Source: a bacterium (lineage in GTDB: Bacteria; UBA9089; UBA9088). Taken from it: a stretch of 6,159 nucleotides of DNA. The translations under genes were made by a program, and so were the position numbers. The DNA is taken from NCBI GenBank assembly GCA_003498085.1, contig DNCM01000124.1, forward strand, positions 1 through 6,159, in the 5' to 3' direction. The notes beneath the pieces were generated by a model. It saw nothing but the letters and a program-made list of their open reading frames with translations. It was not told the DNA's origin and did no database searches. Positions within the stretch are counted from its first letter, which is position 1. Every line of letters starts with the position of its first letter. Positions 1 to 6,088 of this stretch are shown one piece after another.

Positions 1-105
1 CCACCTATCTTAGAAGATTTCTATAGCCTCTTTAGGAACGAGTACAGTATAGGGGGTGGTTACCTTGTGGGTAACGCAGTCAAATCTTTAAGATTCAACT
101 ATTGA
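1..105 (+). CDS. C-terminal end of an unidentified upstream protein (partial)
   Basis: Reading from base 1 gives 34 sense codons and then TGA at 103-105. The peptide ends in SIGGGYLVGNAVKSLRFNY. The last five residues, LRFNY, alternate hydrophobic and aromatic residues at positions -5, -3 and -1, which is the known C-terminal signature of outer-membrane beta-barrel proteins. That is only a suggestion, because 34 residues cannot identify a family. The stop codon lies inside the -35 box of the hemB promoter, so the two genes are packed tightly. The other two plus frames also run only briefly, so this could be chance reading. Confidence 0.35.
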   Translation, partial: PPILEDFYSLFRNEYSIGGGYLVGNAVKSLRFNY

Positions 106-131
106 CACAGATTTCTTTTCTATGGTAGATT
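102..131 (+). promoter_or_regulatory. sigma70-type promoter of hemB, predicted leaderless
   Basis: A perfect -35 box TTGACA (102-107) is followed after 18 bases by TAGATT (126-131), a 4/6 match to TATAAT that keeps the key TA...T. The -10 box ends 6 bases before the hemB ATG at 138, so transcription should begin at or within a base or two of the start codon. No Shine-Dalgarno sequence precedes the ATG. A perfect inverted repeat, AATCTT-T-AAGATT (83-95), sits just upstream of the -35 box and might be a regulator site. Confidence 0.55.
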
Positions 132-137
132 TTTCAT

Positions 138-1112
138 ATGTATTTTCCAGAATATAGGCCGAGAAGGATGAGGTCTTCTCCTTTATTAAGGAATATGGTA
201 AAGGAAACAAATGTGAGCCCAAAAGACTTAGTAATGCCTTATTTTGTAGTTGAAGGGAAAAATATAAGAAAAGAAATACAATCTTTACCAGGACAATTTT
301 ATTTATCGATCGATAAACTTATAAATGAGGTAAAAGAAATAGAAACATTCGGCATTCCTGCAATTATTCTATTCGGCATTCCTGACAAGAAGGATAACTT
401 AGGGGAAAATGCATATAAAGACGATGGAATAATCCAGAAAGCTTGTAGGCATCTTAAAGAAAATACAAAAAATCTTGTTATTATTACGGATGTTTGCCTA
501 TGCGGATATACAAAGAATAGACATTGTGGAATCGTTAAGGAAGGGAAGATAGTGAATGATGAAACCCTTCCTATTTTGGCAAAGATAGCAATATCACATG
601 CTAAGGCCGGTTCAGACATTATTGCACCAAGTGATATGATGGATGGAAGAATAGGATATATAAGGAGGGCATTGGACGATTGTGGTTATGAAAATATCCC
701 TATTTTATCATATTCTGTAAAATATGCCTCATCCTTATATACTCCATTTCGCTATGCGGTAGATTGCGCACCAACTTCTGGAGATAAAACAACATATCAG
801 ATGGATATTTCAAACTCTAATGAGGCGTTAAGAGAAGTTGCCCAGGATATCAAAGAGGGCGCAGATATTGTTATGGTTAAACCAGCCCTTCCATATCTTG
901 ATATAATTTACAGGATAAAAGAGGAGTTTAAATGGTCAGTTTGTGCATTCAATGTATCGGGTGAGTATGTTATGATAAAATCAGCAAGTTACATGAATTT
1001 TATCGATGAGAAAAAGGTAGTTAAAGAGATCCTAACAGCAATAAAAAGGGCTGGCAGTGATATAATAATTACCTATTTTGCAAAGGAATATGCTAAAGAG
1101 TTTTCAGGTTGA
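138..1112 (+). CDS. hemB: porphobilinogen synthase (delta-aminolevulinic acid dehydratase)
   Basis: This cytoplasmic enzyme condenses two 5-aminolevulinate molecules into porphobilinogen, the second common step toward haem, sirohaem and cobalamin. The 324-residue length is normal for the family. The two Schiff-base lysines are visible: K195 in SYSVKYASSLYTPFRYA and K248 in GADIVMVKPALPYLD. The cysteine set C120, C122 and C130 (DVCLCGYTKNRHCG) is the zinc-binding type of active site, with D118 just before it. Other family motifs are DMMDGRIGYIR (166-176) and YQMDISNSNEALRE (220-233). The ATG at 138 fits the usual N-terminus (RPRRMR) and lies at the expected transcription start of the upstream promoter. 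The 3' end overlaps the next gene by about 23 bases, so the two are probably co-transcribed. No truncation or missing catalytic residue is seen. Confidence 0.97.
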   Translation: MYFPEYRPRRMRSSPLLRNMVKETNVSPKDLVMPYFVVEGKNIRKEIQSLPGQFYLSIDKLINEVKEIETFGIPAIILFGIPDKKDNLGENAYKDDGIIQKACRHLKENTKNLVIITDVCLCGYTKNRHCGIVKEGKIVNDETLPILAKIAISHAKAGSDIIAPSDMMDGRIGYIRRALDDCGYENIPILSYSVKYASSLYTPFRYAVDCAPTSGDKTTYQMDISNSNEALREVAQDIKEGADIVMVKPALPYLDIIYRIKEEFKWSVCAFNVSGEYVMIKSASYMNFIDEKKVVKEILTAIKRAGSDIIITYFAKEYAKEFSG

Positions 1113-1551
1113 GGTTTGTGTTTCTTCAAAGCTTTATGACCTTGTGGCACAATCTGCAAAACAGACTCTATGGGAAATGGGGTATAGGGATAGTTTATCA
1201 AATCTTCAAAGAGAGGTATACTACCTTTTTGAGATTATGGCAGAAGATAAGGATGCCGCAGAGCTTATCGCAAAGGATGCTGTTTGTAAAACAAACCTTT
1301 TTGTAAATCCAAATAAAGATACATTTAAAATAGGAAGTAAAAAACAAGAATCGATCAATGTCCTTATTTGGTATGTAGATGAAAAAAGGGGTACAAATAT
1401 TAAGGATTCTTTAGAAAAACAGGGTTTTTCGGCTATTACTTCTGTCTTTGTTGGCGAACTCTGGCATTTCTTTGGTAAAAAAGAATCTGTTTCAAATATG
1501 GTTGAGAGTCTCCTTGTAAATCCCCATTCCCAACGCTACAAAATTTTGTAA
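1090..1551 (+). CDS. tandem double-domain PurS-like protein (FGAM synthase subunit-like)
   Basis: PurS is the small subunit of the three-part phosphoribosylformylglycinamidine synthase. It bridges PurL and PurQ in step 4 of purine synthesis, usually as about 80-residue chains that dimerise. This product is about 153 residues and appears to hold two PurS-like units. The first starts at FQVEVCV, passes through LSNLQREVYYLFEI and ends LFVNPNKDTFKI. The second starts at INVLIWYV, passes through ITSVFVGELWHFFG and ends LLVNPHSQRYKIL. The two halves align with each other, including the shared L-x-VNP-x4-(F/Y)KI ending. From known structures, the N-terminal domain of large single-chain PurL resembles a PurS dimer, so a covalent double PurS makes structural sense. 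I chose the ATG at 1090 because the PurS fold begins four codons later. A TTG at 1078 is an alternative. AAAGGA lies only 2 bases before the ATG, so coupling to hemB translation may matter. No purL or purQ is visible in the window. Confidence 0.75.
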   Translation: MLKSFQVEVCVSSKLYDLVAQSAKQTLWEMGYRDSLSNLQREVYYLFEIMAEDKDAAELIAKDAVCKTNLFVNPNKDTFKIGSKKQESINVLIWYVDEKRGTNIKDSLEKQGFSAITSVFVGELWHFFGKKESVSNMVESLLVNPHSQRYKIL

Positions 1552-3372
1552 TCACTCAACAGTCACACTCTTTGCTAAATTTCTTGGTTTGTCCACATTT
1601 CTTCCAAGCATAACAGCAATATGATAGGCAAAAAGTTGAAGTGGAACAACAGTAAGGATTGGAGAAAGCATCTCTAGTGTTTTTGGGATATAAATGACAT
1701 CATCAGCGATATTTTTTATCTCGGAATCCCCCTCAGATGCTACGACAATTATTTTTCCACACCTTGCTTTTATCTCACAAAGATTGCTATAAACCTTGTC
1801 GTAGACAGAGTCTTTTAAACAGATTCCAAAGGTTGGAAAGTTTTCATCAATTAGAGCAATAGGTCCATGCTTCATCTCGCCAGCAGGATAGCCTTCTGCA
1901 TGGATATATGAAATCTCTTTAAGTTTTAAGGCACCTTCTAGAGCAATCGGATAATTATATTTCCTTCCAAGATATAAAAAATCTTTATAATCTTTATATT
2001 TCTCCGCAATTTCTTTTATCTTATCATTTTGGGAAAGGATTTCTTCGATCTTTGCAGGAAGTTCATAAATCTCCTTTGCAATCCTCTGGCCCATAACAAG
2101 AGATAATTCCCTCTGTCTCCCAAACATAAGGGTTATTAATGAAAGGATAGCAAGCTGTGAGACAAGTGCTTTTGTCGATGCAACACCAATCTCTGGTCCA
2201 GCATGGTTATAAACGCCCGCATCCGTTTCCCTTGCGATCGTTGAACCAACAACATTTACAATACCTAAGGTCAAAACACCCTTCATCTTTACTTCCTTTA
2301 CTGCAGATAGAGTATCTGCTGTCTCCCCTGATTGGCTTATTGCAATTAATGCAGTTGTTTCCTTATCTAACAAGGGTTTTCTATATCTAAACTCTGATGC
2401 ATACTCTACCTCTGTTGGTATCCCACCGTATTCCTCAAGGAGATATTCACCAACAAGCCCTGCATAATAAGCTGTACCACACCCAACAATAATAAGCCTT
2501 TCTATTCTAGATAGCTCATCTGCTACATCTTCAAGACCACCGAGTTTAGAAATACCTTCATCAACAATGAGCCTTCCTCTTATAGAATCTTTAATAACTT
2601 TTGGCCCTTCAAATATTTCCTTTAGCATAAAATGGGGAAAGCCACTTTTTTCCGCTTGTTCTAGCTCCCATTCCAAAATTGCTATCCTATCTTTGGGTGA
2701 GATCTCGCCCTTTGTTATAAACCCATCCTTTTGAACCACAACGATCTCTCCTTCTTCAGGATAGACAACCTGTTTTGTATGTCTTAAAATTGCAGAAGCA
2801 TCCGATGCAATGATACTTTCGTTGTCACCAAGGCCGATAATAAGGGGACTTCCAAACTTTGCTGCAACAATTTTGTCTGGCTCATCCGCTGAAATTGCCG
2901 CAATCCCATATGTCCCAATTACCTTTGAAAGGGCATTTTCTACTGCAGATTCTAAGTTTCCTTCGTAATTTTCCTCAATCAAATGAGCCAAAACCTCTGT
3001 ATCCGTTTCTGAAGAAAATATGTGTCCATTTTTTATGAGGCTTTCTTTCAGATGTTTATAGTTTTCAATGATGCCATTGTGGACAATAAAGATTTTCTTG
3101 TTGCAGTCAAAATGTGGATGGGCATTTTCATCTGTTGGCATACCATGTGTTGCCCATCTTGTATGGGCAATACCAATATTTCCTGGCATAGAAATATCTT
3201 TTATTTTTTCGTCAAGGGTGTCTACTTTACCCTCTGTTTTTACAAGATTTGGTTTATCATCTAAAACAATGATACCTGCAGAGTCATATCCTCTATACTC
3301 AAGCCTTCTTAAACCATCAATTAAAATATCTTTTGCAGATTTTTCTCCAATATAGCCAACAATACCACACAT
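1552..3372 (-). CDS. glmS: glutamine--fructose-6-phosphate aminotransferase (isomerizing)
   Basis: GlmS makes glucosamine-6-phosphate from fructose-6-phosphate and glutamine, the first committed step to UDP-GlcNAc for peptidoglycan and lipopolysaccharide. The product is 606 residues (E. coli has 609). The N-terminal class II glutaminase domain begins MCGIVGYIG, with the catalytic cysteine exposed after Met removal. It also shows HTRWATHG (70-77), HNGIIEN (98-104) and SETDTEV (121-127). The first SIS domain (about 290-420) has VGCGTAYYAG and ISQSGETADT. The second (about 455-590) has GRKYNYPIALEGALKLKEISYIHAEGY with Glu486, and MKHGPIAL with His502. The C-terminus RNVDKPRNLAKSVTVE carries the active-site lysine K601. 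An in-frame TTG at 3408 would add 12 residues. I rejected it because the cysteine must follow the initiator Met and because that extension covers the promoter. The upstream gap is too short for a glmS ribozyme. Confidence 0.98.
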   Translation of the reverse strand: MCGIVGYIGEKSAKDILIDGLRRLEYRGYDSAGIIVLDDKPNLVKTEGKVDTLDEKIKDISMPGNIGIAHTRWATHGMPTDENAHPHFDCNKKIFIVHNGIIENYKHLKESLIKNGHIFSSETDTEVLAHLIEENYEGNLESAVENALSKVIGTYGIAAISADEPDKIVAAKFGSPLIIGLGDNESIIASDASAILRHTKQVVYPEEGEIVVVQKDGFITKGEISPKDRIAILEWELEQAEKSGFPHFMLKEIFEGPKVIKDSIRGRLIVDEGISKLGGLEDVADELSRIERLIIVGCGTAYYAGLVGEYLLEEYGGIPTEVEYASEFRYRKPLLDKETTALIAISQSGETADTLSAVKEVKMKGVLTLGIVNVVGSTIARETDAGVYNHAGPEIGVASTKALVSQLAILSLITLMFGRQRELSLVMGQRIAKEIYELPAKIEEILSQNDKIKEIAEKYKDYKDFLYLGRKYNYPIALEGALKLKEISYIHAEGYPAGEMKHGPIALIDENFPTFGICLKDSVYDKVYSNLCEIKARCGKIIVVASEGDSEIKNIADDVIYIPKTLEMLSPILTVVPLQLFAYHIAVMLGRNVDKPRNLAKSVTVE

Positions 3373-3378
3373 GGTAAA

Positions 3379-3408
3379 ATTATATCCAAAAGCCAATAAA
3401 ACAATCAA
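3379..3408 (-). promoter_or_regulatory. sigma70-type promoter of glmS, predicted leaderless
   Basis: On the minus strand, TTGATT (3408-3403) and a perfect TATAAT (3384-3379) are separated by 18 bases. Only six bases, TTTACC, lie between the -10 box and the glmS ATG at 3372. The predicted transcription start is therefore the A of the start codon. No ribosome binding site and no 5' leader are possible with this promoter, which also excludes a glmS ribozyme or other leader control from it. Confidence 0.65.
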
Positions 3409-3436
3409 GAAAAACCTCAGAAAAAACTTTCAAAAC

Positions 3437-3465
3437 TTGACGAATTTACTGTCAAACTCTATACT
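3437..3465 (+). promoter_or_regulatory. sigma70-type promoter of the nuclease-RACo unit, near-leaderless
   Basis: TTGACG (3437-3442) and TATACT (3460-3465) are separated by exactly 17 bases, each one mismatch from consensus. Transcription should start near 3472, leaving a leader of about 4-5 bases before the ATG at 3477, and there is no Shine-Dalgarno sequence. The -35 box is one arm of a 5+5 inverted repeat, TTGAC and GTCAA (3437-3441 and 3451-3455, 9-base spacer), which could be an operator but may be chance. A weaker TATCAT at 3466-3471 is also close to the start codon. This promoter diverges from that of glmS within a 104-bp gap. Confidence 0.65.
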
Positions 3466-3476
3466 TATCATCAACT

Positions 3477-4199
3477 ATGAAGGTAAGCAATTTCAAACTT
3501 TCCATGTTCCTTGAGTGTCCATTAAAATATAAATTTTATTATATCGATGAACTTAGAGAATACTGCAAACCAAAACCATATCAAAGCATGGGAATATCCG
3601 TTCACTCCGCCCTTTATGCATTTTTTAAGCAAGAGGAAAGGGCCATTGATGTTCTGCACAATTTATTAAGAAAACACTGGATAAGGGAGGGTTTTAAAGA
3701 TCGTGAGGAGGAGAGAATGTGGGGACTTAAGGCACTCTCTATGTTGAAAAATTTCTTTGATACATCTAATGTTTATGCAAAACCGATAATGCTTGAAGAG
3801 GAATTTATAGTTCCTTTTGATAGTTTCATTTTAACAGGAAGGATTGATAGGGTAGATAGAAGGAGTGATGGAAGTTATGAGGTTATTGATTATAAGACTG
3901 GAGAGCCTATGGATAAAGATAAGGCAGATTCCGACCTTCAAATGACGATTTATGCTATAGCCCTAGTTCATGGCCGTAAAATTGAGCCGGATTATTTAAC
4001 ATTTTATTTCCTAAAGGATAGTACAAAAATGACAACAAAAAGGACAGAACTTCATATCGAGGAAGGGATAATGTTTATTAAAGAAACAGTAGAGAGGATA
4101 AAGAATGAAAAGGAATATCTTCCAAAACCAAATCGCTTTTGTGGTTATTGTGATTTTACCATCCTTTGTCCCTTTTTTATGGATGATAAAGTTCTTTAA
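3477..4199 (+). CDS. PD-(D/E)XK nuclease, RecB/AddB/Cas4-like, with probable [4Fe-4S] cluster
   Basis: This 240-residue single-domain protein has the motifs of the RecB-like PD-(D/E)XK exonuclease family: an N-terminal His (H43 in SVHSALYAFF), the acidic motif GRIDRVD with D124, the catalytic core YEVIDYKTG with D138 and K140, and QMTIYA with Q155. Cys14 (FLECPLKYKF) near the N-terminus and C222, C225 and C231 (FCGYCDFTILC) near the C-terminus match the one-plus-three cysteine pattern that binds a [4Fe-4S] cluster in AddB and Cas4. The family cuts or resects DNA. There is no helicase domain and no CRISPR or cas gene nearby, so it is best called an orphan Fe-S nuclease of unknown role, acting in the cytoplasm. 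It is the first gene after the divergent promoter. Its TAA abuts the ATG of the RACo-like gene (TAAATG), which implies co-transcription. Confidence 0.9.
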   Translation: MKVSNFKLSMFLECPLKYKFYYIDELREYCKPKPYQSMGISVHSALYAFFKQEERAIDVLHNLLRKHWIREGFKDREEERMWGLKALSMLKNFFDTSNVYAKPIMLEEEFIVPFDSFILTGRIDRVDRRSDGSYEVIDYKTGEPMDKDKADSDLQMTIYAIALVHGRKIEPDYLTFYFLKDSTKMTTKRTELHIEEGIMFIKETVERIKNEKEYLPKPNRFCGYCDFTILCPFFMDDKVL

Positions 4200-4463
4200 A
4201 TGAAAGCAGTAATTGAGCCATTCGGAAAGGAGATAGAAATAAAAGAGAATGAAACAATACTTTCTTCTATGATCAATGCAGGGCTTTCTGTCCCCGCAAG
4301 CTGTGGTGGAAATGGAAGCTGTGGAAGATGCATGGTTATCCTTGTTGATGGATGTGTTTTTCCACCCGCAGAGATACCTAGTTTTGTCTTTGCTTGTCAA
4401 ACAAAACCAGAGACAGGCATTAGAATAAAAATTCCTTTATCTTCCCATATTCATTCTCGATAA
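4200..4463 (+). CDS. [2Fe-2S] ferredoxin domain, N-terminal part of a frameshifted RACo-like protein
   Basis: The 87 residues form a plant-type [2Fe-2S] ferredoxin domain. C35, C41 and C44 lie in ASCGGNGSCGRC and C66 lies in FACQTKP. In RACo proteins this domain passes electrons to the cobalt of an inactive Co(II) corrinoid protein. The ATG directly follows the nuclease TAA and has no clear ribosome binding site, so translation is probably coupled. The spacing from C44 to C66 is 21 residues, shorter than the roughly 30 I recall as usual, as if the helix before the fourth Cys were trimmed. The frame ends at TAA 4461-4463, right where the family would continue from the ferredoxin into the linker (IPLSSH...). 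I therefore read it as the front part of a longer protein, although a free-standing small ferredoxin cannot be excluded. Confidence 0.8.
   Translation: MKAVIEPFGKEIEIKENETILSSMINAGLSVPASCGGNGSCGRCMVILVDGCVFPPAEIPSFVFACQTKPETGIRIKIPLSSHIHSR
4449..4456 (+). repeat. tandem ATTC duplication at the frameshift
   Basis: Two adjacent ATTC copies lie just before the premature TAA (4461). Loss of one 4-base copy puts the ferredoxin frame into the downstream frame, so polymerase slippage here would explain the break. Two copies is a very short repeat and could be coincidence. A single-base indel anywhere between 4429 and 4463 would also restore the frame. Confidence 0.45.
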
Positions 4464-4686
4464 AAGTGTTCTAAAAAAGGGGCTAATTTTTGAGGATACA
4501 GACCTTATCCATAAATTTACCCTAAATCCCCTTGTTGAAAAAAGGTTTATTAAACTTCCTTGCCCAAATAAGAACGATAATATTGACGACCTATCAAGGA
4601 TAAGAAGGCTAATTGGCTGGGATTATAAAATTTCATACGATTGCCTAAAAAACCTTTCAAATATCTTAAGAAAGAAAAATTTTGAA

Positions 4687-6000
4687 ATGACCATTTCAAT
4701 AAAGGACGATGAGATTATAAAAATTGAGGAGGGAAATAGAGAGGATTTTCATTACGGCATTTCCTTTGACATTGGAACAACATCTGTCTATGGAGGCCTT
4801 CTTGATTTAAAGAATAAAAAAACCCTTTCAACAGTATCATCATACAATGGGCAAATTAGGTATGGGGACGATGTCATTACAAGAATTATCTATGCAAACA
4901 AAGGAGGCCTTCACATCCTTCAAAAAAGTATCTTTGGAACCATGGAGGAAATAATCGATGAGTTATTAAAAGAGACAAAACTAAAAAGAAGTGATATATC
5001 TTATATCGTCTGTTCTGGAAATACAACGATGATCCATCTTTTGCTTGGCATTCCCCCAAGATATATTAGGGAAGAACCGTATACCCCAGCTATAACAAGC
5101 AAATTTTCTATCCCAGCAAGTACCCTTGGTCTTAAGTTCGATCCATCTGTTATACTCTATACCCTTCCTTGTGTTTCGTCATACATTGGCAGTGATATAA
5201 CAGCTGGGGTTACTGCCTGTGGTATGAGGGAATCAAAAGAGATTACTTTATATGTTGACCTTGGAACAAACGGTGAAATTGTCCTTGGGAATTGCGATTT
5301 TCTTCTTTCCTGTTCAACATCAGCAGGTCCTTGCTTCGAAGGGGGTGGGATAAAATGTGGTGTGAGAGCACAAGTTGGGGCAATTGATGGCGTTGAGATA
5401 GACAAAGATGGAAATCCAAGCCTAATGGTAATTGGAGGAGGAAAACCAGCAGGGATATGTGGTGCAGGCTTAATCGATCTTGTTTCATGGCTTTGGAAAG
5501 CAGGGATCATAAGCCAAAAGGGAAAATTTGAAAAAAATATAAAAAATCCAAGGATAAGGGAAAAAAAGTATATTCTTGTGTGGGCAGATGAATCCCAAAC
5601 AAATAGCGATATAGTAATAACAGAAGGTGATTTGGATAATATCATAAGGACAAAAGCGGCTATATTCGCTGGAATATCTGTCCTTCTTAAGACAGTTGGT
5701 ATTACCTATAAGGATATAGAAAGAATAGTTATTGCAGGGAATCTAGGTTCTCATATAAGGCCAAATGAGGCAATAGAGATAGGATTATTTCCAAATATAG
5801 AACTTGATAAATTCCATTTTTTTGGTAATGGTTCTTTCATCGGTGCAACCATTTCTTGCTTTTCAAAGGAGATGTTTCTTGAGACAGAAAAAACAGCAAG
5901 TTCTATGACAAACATTGAGCTTTCTTCTGACAAGTCCTTTATGGATGAATTTATTGCCTCTATGTTTATTCCTCATACAAACTATCAATGGAAAGTATAA
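4687..6000 (+). CDS. ASKHA ATPase domain of RACo-like activator (C-terminal part)
   Basis: This 437-codon segment is the C-terminal part of a DUF4445/RACo-type activator. The nucleotide-binding motifs of the acetate kinase/Hsc70/actin superfamily are intact: SFDIGTTSVYGG (26-37, phosphate 1), YVDLGTNGEIVLG (189-201, phosphate 2) and VIAGNLGSHI (348-357, adenosine motif). Family signatures include VCSGNTTMIHLLLG (108-121), STSAGPCFEGGGIKCGVRA (210-228), and a C-terminus ending SMFIPH near the last residues. The ATG at 4687 is the first canonical start in this frame, but the protein sequence upstream is open and linker-like. The true product therefore probably begins at 4200 and crosses a frameshift. 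If translated alone from 4687, it would keep the ATPase but lack its electron-transfer domain. No good ribosome binding site precedes 4687, which argues against independent initiation. No corrinoid protein gene is adjacent. Confidence 0.88.
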   Translation: MTISIKDDEIIKIEEGNREDFHYGISFDIGTTSVYGGLLDLKNKKTLSTVSSYNGQIRYGDDVITRIIYANKGGLHILQKSIFGTMEEIIDELLKETKLKRSDISYIVCSGNTTMIHLLLGIPPRYIREEPYTPAITSKFSIPASTLGLKFDPSVILYTLPCVSSYIGSDITAGVTACGMRESKEITLYVDLGTNGEIVLGNCDFLLSCSTSAGPCFEGGGIKCGVRAQVGAIDGVEIDKDGNPSLMVIGGGKPAGICGAGLIDLVSWLWKAGIISQKGKFEKNIKNPRIREKKYILVWADESQTNSDIVITEGDLDNIIRTKAAIFAGISVLLKTVGITYKDIERIVIAGNLGSHIRPNEAIEIGLFPNIELDKFHFFGNGSFIGATISCFSKEMFLETEKTASSMTNIELSSDKSFMDEFIASMFIPHTNYQWKV

Positions 6001-6011
6001 GTCGTCTTATT
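5997..6011 (+). terminator. weak hairpin after the RACo-like gene
   Basis: ATAAG (5997-6001), loop TCGT and CTTAT (6006-6010) form a perfect 5-bp stem followed by a short T stretch (6011-6013). The stem is AT-rich and starts inside the stop codon, so as an intrinsic terminator it would be weak. An alternative pairing uses GTATAA (5995-6000) with TTATAC (6012-6017). Confidence 0.25.
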
Positions 6012-6088
6012 TTATACCCCAACTTACCGCCCTCAAAATGCACCTAAGTGCTTGAAATTCAATAGGTTATGTTCGATTTATATAAGAT

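Larger units (their letters stand above)
4200..6000 (+). pseudogene. RACo-like reductive activator of corrinoid protein (DUF4445 type), interrupted by one frameshift
   Basis: RACo proteins use ATP and a ferredoxin domain to re-reduce Co(II) corrinoid proteins, such as the corrinoid iron-sulfur protein of the Wood-Ljungdahl pathway or methyltransferase partners. The family order is ferredoxin, linker, middle domain, ASKHA ATPase, about 600 residues. All parts are here in order, but the ferredoxin is in one frame (4200-4463) and the rest is in another. That second frame is open from 4429 to 6000 and has no ATG, GTG or TTG between the stop at 4461 and the ATG at 4687. The intervening 75 codons (for example LNPLVEKRFIKLPCP) look like the family linker. 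Deleting one copy of the tandem ATTC at 4449-4456 joins SSHI to LDKSVL and gives one 598-codon reading frame. This may be a true inactivating mutation, a sequencing or assembly error, or recoding. No other damage is visible, so the lesion is recent or not real. Confidence 0.75.

Noticed and set aside
347..384. Direct repeat of ATTCGGCATTCCTG in hemB
   Set aside because: It encodes the two FGIP motifs normal for HemB (FGIPAIILFGIP) and is explained by protein conservation.
299..619. 106-codon minus-strand open frame inside hemB
   Set aside because: It is antisense to the catalytic core of hemB, and that strand shows no motif.
3373..3408. N-terminal extension of GlmS from a TTG at 3408
   Set aside because: It would bury the catalytic Cys2 behind 12 extra residues and overlaps the -35 and -10 boxes.
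3373..3476. glmS ribozyme or leader upstream of glmS
   Set aside because: The gap is only 104 bp, it also holds the divergent promoter, and the predicted glmS transcript starts at the ATG.
3477..4199. Nuclease as a true CRISPR Cas4
   Set aside because: There is no CRISPR array, cas1 or cas2 in the window, and the same cysteine and nuclease motifs occur in AddB-like and orphan nucleases.
4011..4400. 129-codon minus-strand open frame
   Set aside because: It runs antisense across the nuclease end and the ferredoxin domain, both well supported, and its sequence has no family features.
4426..4463. Programmed slippage at the A5 run (4427-4431)
   Set aside because: Five As are too few for efficient transcriptional slippage, and the family-like IPLSSH residues after the run are in the upstream frame, so the shift is further on.
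5157..5645. 162-codon minus-strand open frame
   Set aside because: It lies opposite the conserved RACo ATPase coding region and has no recognisable protein features, so it is a shadow.
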